Shown piece after piece: positions 23,319-30,780 of a stretch of 64,000 bases of DNA. The notes below the pieces were generated by a model. The model searched no databases. It had not been told where the DNA came from and saw only the letters and a list, made by a program, of their open reading frames with translations. The position numbers and the translations under genes were made by a program. Source of the stretch: an uncultured Ruminiclostridium sp. (GTDB lineage: Bacteria; Bacillota; Clostridia; Oscillospirales; Ruminococcaceae); assembly GCA_947624435.1 (NCBI GenBank), contig CANQKE010000003.1, positions 27,336 to 91,335 of the forward strand. Reading direction: 5' to 3'. Position 1 is the first letter of the stretch. Each line of letters begins with the position of its first letter.

Positions 23319-26048
23319 TTATACGCCGGTGAATTTATCGGTATTTACCGCTATATTGTTTATCTTGCTGTGAGTTATTTTAGAGGGGGTATCCAAAAAG
23401 CCTATCTCAATGGAATCTCTTCCGGAAAGCGACGAGATATTGATATTGCAGTTATCCATATTAAGAGAGCCTGTACTGCTTGTGCAGCCTATACCCGCTA
23501 ACTTGTCGCCCTCAAAATATATCCCCGCTTCGGTGCCGGTCATGTTTATTATGCATTCGGTAGTACGCGAGCCTATCCCCGCGCCGAGCTGTCCCTTGAA
23601 CACTATCTCCAGCCGTGCGCCGATTATCTCTATCTTCGGTATATTGCTTTTGCGGACGAACGGCGCGAGCGAGCCTATACCTACCGTGCATACGCCGGAG
23701 CTGTCCAGCTTGATATCGCTGTTTTTGAGCGTTATCGCCGACGTACCGTTAAGAGAGCCTATTGAAGCCGAGCGGTCGCCGGATACGCAGGAATCTATTT
23801 TGCAGGTACCTATTGTGATATCGCAGCTGCCGTCATAAGAGCCTATGCCTAAAGTTTCCTCACCGGTGCCGGTTAGCTTGATATCGCCTCGGCGGATATC
23901 TATTCCTCCGTCGCTGTCGGTAACGCCGCCGCCTATTATAACGCTGTGGTCGCCGTTTGCCGCAAAATCAAGGCTGCCCTCGCTGTCGATTATTATCTTA
24001 CCGAACGGTTCGCTGTAGGCGCTTCCTATGCAGCAGCCGTTGTTGCGGTAGGAATCTATCTTGAGTGAGCCGCTGCCGATCAAAGTCAATACCGCGTTAT
24101 CCGGAACGCCGATACCGTCATAACTGAGCAGGTTTTTGCCGCGGCAGTCCAGACTTACCACCGCATGGTCGCCCAGCGTTATGCACTGGCGGGTCACGCC
24201 GTTTATGAATGCGTCCTCCAGAACGAGAGTCGTTTCCACGCCGTCGGATATTTTTATATTCATATTGACCGCGTCTTTGCCGTTGCCCTTAAGATAAACA
24301 AACTCGGAGTTTATCACGATGTCGGTGTATTTTTCCCGCGCGAGCTTATTTATATCCAGCGGGGCATAACTTTTTTGGCCTATTTCGTAGGTCTTTACTA
24401 TTTTGATCTCCGGCTTGGTGCGGTTTATAGCCTTTATCTCTCCGACTATCTCGTCGGATATCTTTTCGACCATGTCCGGCTCCGGCCTTGCGGTATAAAA
24501 TCCCTGTATCAGGTCTACCCCGCGGCGTATCGTGACGCTAAGCTCTTCAAAGGTCTCGACGCCCTCGGCAAGCACCTTGATATTGTTCAGCCGCGCAAAA
24601 TCTATTATGCCGGAAATAAAGTGCTGCTTTCTGGTGTTTTTATTTATATCCGCGATAAGCGAGCGGTCTATCTTCAGATAATCCGGCGCGACCTTTACCA
24701 TGGCGGCGGAGTTTGAATACCCGCTGCCGTAGTCGTCTATCGCTATTTCGCAGCCCTTTGAACGGTATATATCCTTAAGCTCCATCACGCGCTCGTTGAC
24801 AAAATCCGACTGCTCGGTGAACTCTATTACCATATTGGGTATGATATCGGGATACTTTTCGCACAGGCGGTTGAAATCGTTCGCTTTCAGCATAGCCTCC
24901 GGTATAGAGTTTATAAATATCTTCTTGCCCTCGAATTTATCCCGCATTTTACCTACTTTAGCAAGCACGTTCTCAAAGGTCAGCAGCTCTATATCGTAAA
25001 GCCTGCCGTTGCTGCGCGCGAGCTTTAACACCTCAAGCGGGGTGCTGCCCTGCGGTCTCATCAGCGCCTCGTAAGCGAAGACGGAGCCGTCCTCCGCGTT
25101 TATTATCGGCTGGAAATGATAATCAAAATTATTGTGGTCGATAAGCTCGTCAAGCTCCTTCGACGCGGAATAGCTCATAAGCTCGGAGGTAAATTCCGTC
25201 ATGTCGAACGCTCTTACCACGCTGCCGGACGCCATCGCGCGGTACAGCGCAAAATCCGCATAGTCGAACATCATGTCGATGCTTGCCGCCTGCGTCGGAT
25301 ACCAACAGTAGCCTATCATCGCGGTAAAAATGCCGCTGCGGGTCTGTATCTCGTTGCCGCCGTCGTCGATTATACGGCAGTTTTGCAGCTCGTCGGACAT
25401 CTCCTTGAACAGACGGTATATCTCGCTTTTCGCAAGCTGACGGAAGAATATGTAATATTCCTTGTAGCTTTTCGTACCGATGAAAACGTCGTCGCTTTCA
25501 AACCTGCGCAAAGCGCGAGCCGCCGCTTTCACGCAAAGGTCGGTCTTGGAGTAATCAAGCTCGCTGTCCGCAAGCTCCACGCCGTTTACGTGCAGTACCG
25601 CCATGCAGCATTGAGCCAAGCTGCCGGACGCCTGCGCCAGAGCCTCCCTGACCTTTCTGATAAAGTCTTTTCTCGGAAAATATTCCGTGGAGCCGTCCGC
25701 GCGGTCGGCGTTATCCTGCGGCGCCTGTCCGGTAACGTCCCTTACAAAGCCGACTATATTTCCTCCGGTGCTGCTCAGCTTTAATTCTATTCTTTTGACG
25801 CTGCCGTTTTCCGATAACTGGAACACGTTTTTTACGCCGTTTACCGGATTTTCGGTGAGTGCGTCTATAACGGAAAATATCTCAGAGCTGCCGGCATTTA
25901 CGCCGACGCCGAGAATAGTGGCCGCGTTGACGTCGATATATGCTTTTTCCTCCTTGGCGTTCAAGGTAAACGTGCCGATGTCGGGGAAATTTTTTATGAA
26001 TAGCTCCCAGTCCGGCGATATTCCGCCGTCCTGTTTGAAAAAGCTCAT
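23319..26048 (-). CDS. c-di-GMP phosphodiesterase-type protein (PAS-like, degenerate GGDEF, EAL) with beta-helix-like C-terminus
   Basis: A 909-residue protein with no signal peptide or membrane segment. Residues about 15-110 look PAS-like. Residues about 125-290 resemble a GGDEF domain that has lost the GGDEF motif (the Y-A-D-F-A-L-Y helix remains). Residues about 300-545 form an EAL domain with Y-E-A-L (326-329), IEFTEQ, DDYGSGYS (D438-D439), KIDRSL, AEGVET and QGFYTARP, so metal and c-di-GMP ligands appear intact and hydrolysis of c-di-GMP is likely. Residues about 570-905 form repeats ending in G-I-G-S or I-G-G/C, with alternating hydrophobic beta strands, as in right-handed beta-helices normally seen on secreted proteins. 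That combination in a cytoplasmic enzyme is unusual. It lies next to a SARP-GGDEF regulator and the pilus genes; consensus promoter at 26123-26151. Confidence 0.85.
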   Translation of the reverse strand: MSFFKQDGGISPDWELFIKNFPDIGTFTLNAKEEKAYIDVNAATILGVGVNAGSSEIFSVIDALTENPVNGVKNVFQLSENGSVKRIELKLSSTGGNIVGFVRDVTGQAPQDNADRADGSTEYFPRKDFIRKVREALAQASGSLAQCCMAVLHVNGVELADSELDYSKTDLCVKAAARALRRFESDDVFIGTKSYKEYYIFFRQLAKSEIYRLFKEMSDELQNCRIIDDGGNEIQTRSGIFTAMIGYCWYPTQAASIDMMFDYADFALYRAMASGSVVRAFDMTEFTSELMSYSASKELDELIDHNNFDYHFQPIINAEDGSVFAYEALMRPQGSTPLEVLKLARSNGRLYDIELLTFENVLAKVGKMRDKFEGKKIFINSIPEAMLKANDFNRLCEKYPDIIPNMVIEFTEQSDFVNERVMELKDIYRSKGCEIAIDDYGSGYSNSAAMVKVAPDYLKIDRSLIADINKNTRKQHFISGIIDFARLNNIKVLAEGVETFEELSVTIRRGVDLIQGFYTARPEPDMVEKISDEIVGEIKAINRTKPEIKIVKTYEIGQKSYAPLDINKLAREKYTDIVINSEFVYLKGNGKDAVNMNIKISDGVETTLVLEDAFINGVTRQCITLGDHAVVSLDCRGKNLLSYDGIGVPDNAVLTLIGSGSLKIDSYRNNGCCIGSAYSEPFGKIIIDSEGSLDFAANGDHSVIIGGGVTDSDGGIDIRRGDIKLTGTGEETLGIGSYDGSCDITIGTCKIDSCVSGDRSASIGSLNGTSAITLKNSDIKLDSSGVCTVGIGSLAPFVRKSNIPKIEIIGARLEIVFKGQLGAGIGSRTTECIINMTGTEAGIYFEGDKLAGIGCTSSTGSLNMDNCNINISSLSGRDSIEIGFLDTPSKITHSKINNIAVNTDKFTGV

Positions 26049-26122
26049 TTTTGACGCTCCTTTCGGTAAAGCTGATATATAAACTGCACCCGTTTTAGGA
26101 TATTAAACTTCTCTTAAATAAC

Positions 26123-26151
26123 AGTATAACATAATTGTAAGCGGCTGTCAA
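26123..26151 (-). promoter_or_regulatory. Promoter of the EAL-domain gene
   Basis: Minus strand TTGACA (26146-26151), 17-base spacer, TATACT (26123-26128), about 75 bases before the start codon. It separates this gene from the SARP-type gene upstream on the same strand. Confidence 0.75.
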
Positions 26152-26244
26152 TTGAAAAAACGCGCCGCGGTTACACCCTGGTGACGTGTTTTTGACTTTC
26201 AAAAAATGCCGTGATCGCCTTTATAATGCGATATATCCGCTTTA

Positions 26245-27435
26245 CTAGCCGATCTGACGGGCGGTAAAAACAGAGCAAATTCCGTTTTTTGTCTGAAAGC
26301 GGCGGTATTTAGACATTATGCGGTTTTTTATCCGTTCACAAGCGGCGCTGTCCGTTTCTCTGAGCAGCAGCATATACTGACAGCGGCTGTAGCGGGAATA
26401 TACATCGCTCATTCTCAGCGAAGAGCCTATAGCCTGCGCTAAACGCTCCATCGCGCGGTCAAGCGCTCTTCCTTTGCTGAGCGGTACGCCGTCGGTATCG
26501 GTCAGCGTTATCATCGCAAGGCTTATCTGCTTTTTGCTGCGCTTTACTTCGCGGCAGTTTATCTGATAGATAAATCTGAACACCTCATATTCGCAGTAAT
26601 ATCCGCCGCTGCTCTCGGTCTCGGACAGCTCGCCTACCACCACGTCTATATTCTCCTGTGTTTCGTTGCGCGGCTTGACGGCGGTCTCATACAGCTCGGT
26701 AAGCCGCACCGACGGCGGAGCGCCGTACTGCTCTAACAGCAGCCTCTTGATATATTCGTACTGCTTTGCCGCCTGAGTATATTCTCCCATCGCCGTCATG
26801 GCGCGTATAAGTTGGATGTGCATTTTTTCATCAGTAGGATTTATGATTATACCGCGTTCGCATACCTTGACTATCTCGGTGAATTTTCCCATAGGATAAA
26901 GCAGAGCGACGTACTTTTCCACCGCGGAGGTATACAGTGTGTGGAAATATACCGTGACCGGTATTACCCAGGTGTCATTCGAGTGGGCGGAAAGATAATC
27001 CCCGTGGTACAGCTCCAATGCGTCCCGATAGGCGTGCGCGCGCTTAGTGCGGGATAAGGTGCCGTTCTCCGCCAGCTTGCACAACCGGACAAATTCACCG
27101 GAATCGACGATACATTCGATATTCGGCTCAAAGCGGTAGGAGCTGCCGTTGTTGACGATAAGCTCCGCGCCCTCCGGCAGTATACCGGCAAGCAGCCGCC
27201 TGAGCCTATGCACCAGCGTTTTGAGCGCGTTGGCGGGATTTTTGCTTTTTTCCGTCCAGAGCAGCTCGATAAGCTCGTTTTGGGAAAGCTCCCGCTCGCG
27301 GTGAGCCACCAGGTACTGCATAAGCGTCCATACCTTTGTACCGCGCAGGTCTTTTTCTTTTACCGTCTTGTCCCGGTAGGAAACGGAAAATTCACCCAGC
27401 ATTGTTATCGTTACCGCCGACATACTTATAATCAT
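26245..27435 (-). CDS. SARP/BTAD transcriptional regulator with degenerate GGDEF-like domain
   Basis: About 396 residues. Residues 5-100 form an OmpR/SARP-type winged helix (TITMLGEFSV...VWTLMQYL...NALKTLVHRLRRLL). Residues about 105-250 are the helical bacterial transcriptional activation (BTAD, TPR-like) domain (DALELYHGDYL...HIQLIRAMTAMGEYTQAAKQYEYIKRLL). The last 130 residues read like a GGDEF fold (LAQAIGSSLRMSDVYSRY...QYMLLL) in which GGDEF is replaced by SRCQY, so it may sense rather than make c-di-GMP. The start is uncertain: ATGs at 27435 and 27423 are both possible. The AAAGGAG lies 19 bases before the first, with a GCTTGC-TTT-GCAAGC hairpin between, and the frame runs on upstream through a repeat. 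Targets may include the neighbouring pilus genes. Confidence 0.82.
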   Translation of the reverse strand: MIISMSAVTITMLGEFSVSYRDKTVKEKDLRGTKVWTLMQYLVAHRERELSQNELIELLWTEKSKNPANALKTLVHRLRRLLAGILPEGAELIVNNGSSYRFEPNIECIVDSGEFVRLCKLAENGTLSRTKRAHAYRDALELYHGDYLSAHSNDTWVIPVTVYFHTLYTSAVEKYVALLYPMGKFTEIVKVCERGIIINPTDEKMHIQLIRAMTAMGEYTQAAKQYEYIKRLLLEQYGAPPSVRLTELYETAVKPRNETQENIDVVVGELSETESSGGYYCEYEVFRFIYQINCREVKRSKKQISLAMITLTDTDGVPLSKGRALDRAMERLAQAIGSSLRMSDVYSRYSRCQYMLLLRETDSAACERIKNRIMSKYRRFQTKNGICSVFTARQIG

Positions 27436-27604
27436 GCTTGCAAAGCAAGCATCTCTCCTTTTAAGTTTTGTGCGTTTTTGCGAAGCAAAATTGCCGACCG
27501 TATTCGGCAAAGCGCAAAACGCAAATTCTGAAAAATTTATTTTTTCAGAATTATTCATGCTTGCACAGCAAGCATCTCTCCTTTTAAGTTTTGTGCGTTT
27601 TTGC
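27433..27604. repeat. Two 49-bp direct repeats upstream of the SARP gene
   Basis: Copies at 27433-27481 and 27556-27604 differ at one base and are 123 bp apart (41 codons, so frame is kept on both strands). Each begins with the palindrome GCTTGC-A-N-A-GCAAGC. Between them are a TTGCCGA/TCGGCAA pair and an A/T-rich palindrome (ATTCTGAAAA...TTTTCAGAAT, about 27527-27553). The unit contains the AAAGGAG that may serve the SARP gene. It looks like a short intergenic repeat family. Confidence 0.85.
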
Positions 27605-27821
27605 ATAATGGCTTTGGCAAGCCGATCTATCAAAAATTTAAGCAAAATCTGAAAAATTTCACATTTTCCTTTTGAAAATCCCGAATATCTGTATTTTTTA
27701 TCCTTAGAAAACGATAACAGTTACTTATATTTTGTGAAATGTGCGTATGTTTTCAGCTTGATATATCGCCGTTTTTTGTTCAAAGTGAAGAATAATCGCC
27801 AAAAATTTCATTTTGCTTAAA

Positions 27822-27860
27822 ATGTAACCGAGATGTAACCATGACATGAGATAATATAAT
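27822..27860 (+). promoter_or_regulatory. Plus-strand promoter with 11-bp direct repeats
   Basis: ATGTAACC occurs at 27822-27829 and again at 27833-27840, an 11-bp period, followed after 14 bases by TATAAT (27855-27860). Direct repeats of this period overlapping the -35 position are the binding mode known for PhoB/OmpR and SARP activators. There is no good -35 hexamer, as expected for an activator-dependent promoter. A SARP gene lies 400 bases away. Confidence 0.5.
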
Positions 27861-27866
27861 CGTAGA

Positions 27867-27950
27867 CAGCGATAATTCTACCTTTGATTTTTTTACTTTC
27901 TTTCCGTCACATGCAGCGGCTTTCTTTGAGAAAGCCGCTGCATTATTTTT
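27867..27950 (+). ncRNA. Candidate small RNA (about 85 nt)
   Basis: Predicted from the promoter just upstream and an intrinsic terminator: 15-bp perfect stem 27911-27925 / 27929-27943, loop TTG, then a T-rich tail on the plus strand only. No ribosome binding site or credible ORF lies inside. Both flanking genes are on the minus strand, so the terminator has no other plus-strand gene to serve. Start position is estimated as seven bases after the -10 box. Confidence 0.45.
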
Positions 27951-27966
27951 GTTTGGTTTTATATTG

Positions 27967-29028
27967 TTATTGTGATATCTTTCTTGCGGCGATCTCGGGA
28001 TGAGTGGAGTATCTGAGCAGCGTATTGTCCGAGATGAGCTTTTGATTGTACATTTTCATCAGACTTGCGTCCATCGTTACCATTCCTTCCGCACCGGAGG
28101 AGGTTATCACGGTATCTATCTGATGCGTCTTTGACTCTCTTATCATGTTGCGTATCGCGTTGTTGCACTTCATTATTTCAAACGCGGGACGCAGCACGTT
28201 ATCCTGACAGGGGATAAGCTGCTGAGATATTACCGAGCATAAAAGCTGGGAAAGCTGTATTCTTATCTGCTGCTGCTGTCCTGCGGGGAAGATGTCTATG
28301 ATACGGTCGATGGTGTTTTGTGCTCCGACCGAGTGCAGGGTGGATATTACCAGATGTCCGGTCTCCGCCGCAGTCATAGCGGTGCTTATCGTTTCGTAAT
28401 CTCTCATTTCTCCGAGTAAGATAACGTCCGGTGACTGACGCAGGCAGGCGCGCAGCGCGGTTATGTAGCTTTCGGTATCGTTGTTGACCTCGCGCTGGCT
28501 TATTATGCTCATTTTATTTTTATGCAGGTACTCTATAGGGTCCTCCAGCGTGATTATATGGCCGTTGCGGGTCTTGTTTATCTGGTCGATTATGCAGGCG
28601 AGAGTGGTGGACTTTCCTCCGCCGGCAGGACCTGTCACCAGCACCAGACCTTTAGTGCGCTGCGCCGTATCCTCTATTATCTCTTTAGGAATGTTCAGCG
28701 TATTGTAATCGGGTATATCAAAGGACACCAGTCTTATGATAGCCGCCATAGAACCCCTTTGCCGGTATGCGCTTATTCTGAAACGGCTCAGTCCCTTTAC
28801 CGAAACGGAAAAATCGTCGTCGCCGGTCTGCTCGAACCTTTCCATACTGCGCTGAGCGGTCTCATATATGCTCTTTACCAGTTCTTCCGATAAAGCGGGG
28901 GAGGTCATTTTCTCCGCATGCGGCCGGATCACGCCCTGTTCCTTGAAGGATACCGGCACGCCGGGTATGATAAAAATGTCCGACGCGTTTTTCTCTACCG
29001 CGCTTTTGAGTATTTCCATTAATTCCAT
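27967..29028 (-). CDS. pilT: Type IV pilus ATPase, PilT family
   Basis: A 353-residue hexameric secretion ATPase that powers pilus retraction in characterised systems. It has Walker A GPAGGGKSTT, the Asp box/Walker B region with GEMRDYETI, and the PilT signature AETGHLVISTLHSVGAQNTIDRIID. The length matches PilT and not the longer PilB. The start at 29028 has AAAGGA eight bases upstream; the frame continues to 29082 without support. It is the last gene of a seven-gene minus-strand cluster with gaps of at most 26 bases. No PilB is present here, so extension is powered by an ATPase elsewhere or by this one. Confidence 0.93.
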   Translation of the reverse strand: MELMEILKSAVEKNASDIFIIPGVPVSFKEQGVIRPHAEKMTSPALSEELVKSIYETAQRSMERFEQTGDDDFSVSVKGLSRFRISAYRQRGSMAAIIRLVSFDIPDYNTLNIPKEIIEDTAQRTKGLVLVTGPAGGGKSTTLACIIDQINKTRNGHIITLEDPIEYLHKNKMSIISQREVNNDTESYITALRACLRQSPDVILLGEMRDYETISTAMTAAETGHLVISTLHSVGAQNTIDRIIDIFPAGQQQQIRIQLSQLLCSVISQQLIPCQDNVLRPAFEIMKCNNAIRNMIRESKTHQIDTVITSSGAEGMVTMDASLMKMYNQKLISDNTLLRYSTHPEIAARKISQ

Positions 29029-29045
29029 GTCATTTATCCTTTCTT

Positions 29046-29513
29046 TTACTGAGCCGGTGCGGGAGGCGATTTGCCGTCCCATATAGGAAGCGATCCTTCA
29101 TTCACATAAGAATCATTCTGTACCGTCTGCCACTTGATTATTTCCAATGAGCCGTCAGTATATTCGGCCTCACATTCAAGCCTGCTTTTATCGCTGATAT
29201 CCTCGCTCCATCCGATGATAAGCCTGCCGTCGTCCATATTGACGGTATAGCCCTCGTTTTGTGCGGCGAATGCCAGCAGATCGCCGTTTGGATTTTCCTC
29301 GGCTAACATATTGAGCTTTCCGAGCCGTTCGGTCGCCGCAGCGTCGGCGGCGTAAAACTCGGTCTGTGCCTCGGCCGTTTTGCGGCTTAATTCCAGGTCC
29401 TGCCGCACGGTAAGCAGCGTCAGCATCGTGAATATCACCAGCGCCAATACCGTGAACACTATTATCAGCGAGGATATACCGGCGCCGGAAAACCCGATCG
29501 AATGTTTTTTCAT
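29046..29513 (-). CDS. Pilus-cluster membrane protein, possible minor pilin
   Basis: A 155-residue protein with a short basic N-terminus, one strongly hydrophobic helix (SSLIIVFTVLALVIFTMLTL, residues about 14-37) and an extracytoplasmic domain. The helix lacks a clear G|x4E prepilin site, so it may be an uncleaved pilin-like or assembly protein. GGGAAAGG precedes the ATG at 29513 by about 11 bases. It sits between the prepilin gene and pilT, and its role is inferred from that position alone. Confidence 0.72.
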   Translation of the reverse strand: MKKHSIGFSGAGISSLIIVFTVLALVIFTMLTLLTVRQDLELSRKTAEAQTEFYAADAAATERLGKLNMLAEENPNGDLLAFAAQNEGYTVNMDDGRLIIGWSEDISDKSRLECEAEYTDGSLEIIKWQTVQNDSYVNEGSLPIWDGKSPPAPAQ

Positions 29514-29535
29514 ACGTTTATCTGCCTTTCCCGAG

Positions 29536-29931
29536 TTAATATTCAAGCCTTGCCGCTGTGATATCGACGTAGGTGTATTTGTCGTCGCTCACCGTTATTT
29601 TAAGGTAAGATACCATGTTTTCTCCGTTTGACAGCGCTAAGTCTGCCGTAAGCTGTCCGGGAGCGATATCCTTTTCGGAGGGTAAAACGGCTATCTTTCC
29701 GGCGTAAAGCTTGTCGTATTCGTCGATTATATCCGGGAGCTCTTCTCCGCCGCGGAACCGCTCCGCGATATCGCAGGCGTAATTTGTCGCTTCGGTCAGC
29801 CGTTCGCTGTAGTCAAGCTCGCTTTGCGCGGTAGCCATCACCTGTATGCAAATAGCGCTGCAGACCGCGAAGACCGCGATTATTATCAGCAGCTCTATCA
29901 GGAACACGCCGGATTTTGAATGTTTATTCAC
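29536..29931 (-). CDS. Type IV prepilin-like protein
   Basis: A 131-residue protein starting with a GTG that overlaps the upstream stop (GTGA), with GGAGG nine bases before. After a short leader (N-K-H-S-K-S-G) comes V-F-L-I-E-L-L-I, the type III signal: cleavage after Gly and Glu at position +5, followed by the hydrophobic helix that packs in the pilus core. The C-terminal 95 residues form a small beta-rich head. It is probably a minor pilin or pseudopilin. No prepilin peptidase is in the cluster. Confidence 0.83.
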   Translation of the reverse strand: MNKHSKSGVFLIELLIIIAVFAVCSAICIQVMATAQSELDYSERLTEATNYACDIAERFRGGEELPDIIDEYDKLYAGKIAVLPSEKDIAPGQLTADLALSNGENMVSYLKITVSDDKYTYVDITAARLEY

Positions 29932-30419
29932 GTCGTTGCACCTCCGGCCTTAACGGCGATATGCCGCGTATAAATTTCGTTGCCTGCGGTTATTTTCAGC
30001 ACATAGCAGCCGTCGTCGTCGGTGGTTATGTCAAAGGCGTCGGCGCTTATCATCGGCATGCCGTAATCCGGCACAAACTCCGTGTCGGCGGTATTGAAAA
30101 GCTCGTACAGACTGCCGTCGCGGTAATATATGTAGGTGGAATAATCCGTTCCGTCTATCTGCTCGTTGAGCTTTAACACGTTGTCGTTTTCCTGTGAGAT
30201 GACCTCTATCCCGCCCGCATGGTCGCAGGAGCGTATTTTCTGCGTGAGCGCCGAGAACGTCACCGACTCGTCGAATCGCTTTGTTATCCTCTCGCCGGAA
30301 TGGCGGTAAATTTTTGCAAAATACACCGTGACTATCAGCAGGCTTGCCGCAAACAGCACGAACAGCGTAAGTACAAATATAGAGTCTAACCTGCTTTTAT
30401 TCGGTTTTGAATCGTTCAT
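29928..30419 (-). CDS. Conserved pilus-associated membrane protein (DUF4860-like)
   Basis: A 163-residue protein with one N-terminal membrane helix (SIFVLTLFVLFAASLLIVTVYF) followed by an extracytoplasmic domain with R-x-x-D...YIYYRDGSLYELF, which I recognise as the DUF4860 pattern of clostridial pilus clusters. AAAGGAG stands seven bases before the ATG. The order, spacing and GTGA overlap with the prepilin gene tie it to pilus assembly; its biochemical role is unknown. Confidence 0.75.
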   Translation of the reverse strand: MNDSKPNKSRLDSIFVLTLFVLFAASLLIVTVYFAKIYRHSGERITKRFDESVTFSALTQKIRSCDHAGGIEVISQENDNVLKLNEQIDGTDYSTYIYYRDGSLYELFNTADTEFVPDYGMPMISADAFDITTDDDGCYVLKITAGNEIYTRHIAVKAGGATT

Positions 30420-30436
30420 GCCTGCTCCTTTCTTCT

Positions 30437-30769
30437 TTACTGCGGCTTTGCCGAAACTCTGATATCCGGCATCACATTTGACGCGACGGAATTATAAAGA
30501 ATATTGAACCTGTCGGTGTCTACCTTAAGGTCGTAGTTTTCGATAAGATAATTTATATCCGCGGGATATATCCCCTCCGCGGCGTAGCACGCCACTGCCG
30601 CGCGGCGTATGCCTTGTTCGGCTATCATGGCGTTTTCGTCCGAGGCGTTAGCGCCGGCGGAGTTTACCGATATCATGACCAGCACCGCGGCGACGGCGCA
30701 TACCGCTATCGGGATCAGCAGGTCTTTTATAATTGCCGCGGCAAATCCGCTTTTTATCTTGTGTTTCAT
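30437..30769 (-). CDS. Small pilin-like membrane protein
   Basis: A 110-residue protein with an N-terminal helix (residues about 15-35) and a short soluble part with the conserved-looking R-R-A-A-V-x-C-Y-A-x-E-G-x-Y-P and A-S-N-V-M-P-D motifs seen in pilin-like proteins of clostridial pilus clusters. There is no standard prepilin cleavage motif (K-S-G-F-A-A-A is the closest). AAAGGA precedes the ATG. It follows the GspF/PilC gene by 11 bases. Confidence 0.75.
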   Translation of the reverse strand: MKHKIKSGFAAAIIKDLLIPIAVCAVAAVLVMISVNSAGANASDENAMIAEQGIRRAAVACYAAEGIYPADINYLIENYDLKVDTDRFNILYNSVASNVMPDIRVSAKPQ

Positions 30770-30780
30770 GTTATGTTCCT

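Larger units (their letters stand above)
27436..27966. other. 531-bp intergenic region: repeats, orphan promoter and terminator
   Basis: No protein gene is convincing. From left to right it holds the 49-bp repeat pair, an AT-rich stretch with no clear minus-strand promoter, an 11-bp-period direct repeat with a plus-strand TATAAT, and a perfect hairpin followed by a T-rich tail. The last three elements define a short candidate plus-strand transcript. Confidence 0.6.

Noticed and set aside
27434-27652. Plus-strand ORF of 72 codons encoding two copies of the segment L-L-L-S-F-V-R-F-C
   Set aside because: The repetition is explained by the 49-bp DNA repeat, and there is no ribosome site on the plus strand. 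It may still be translated, but nothing supports this.
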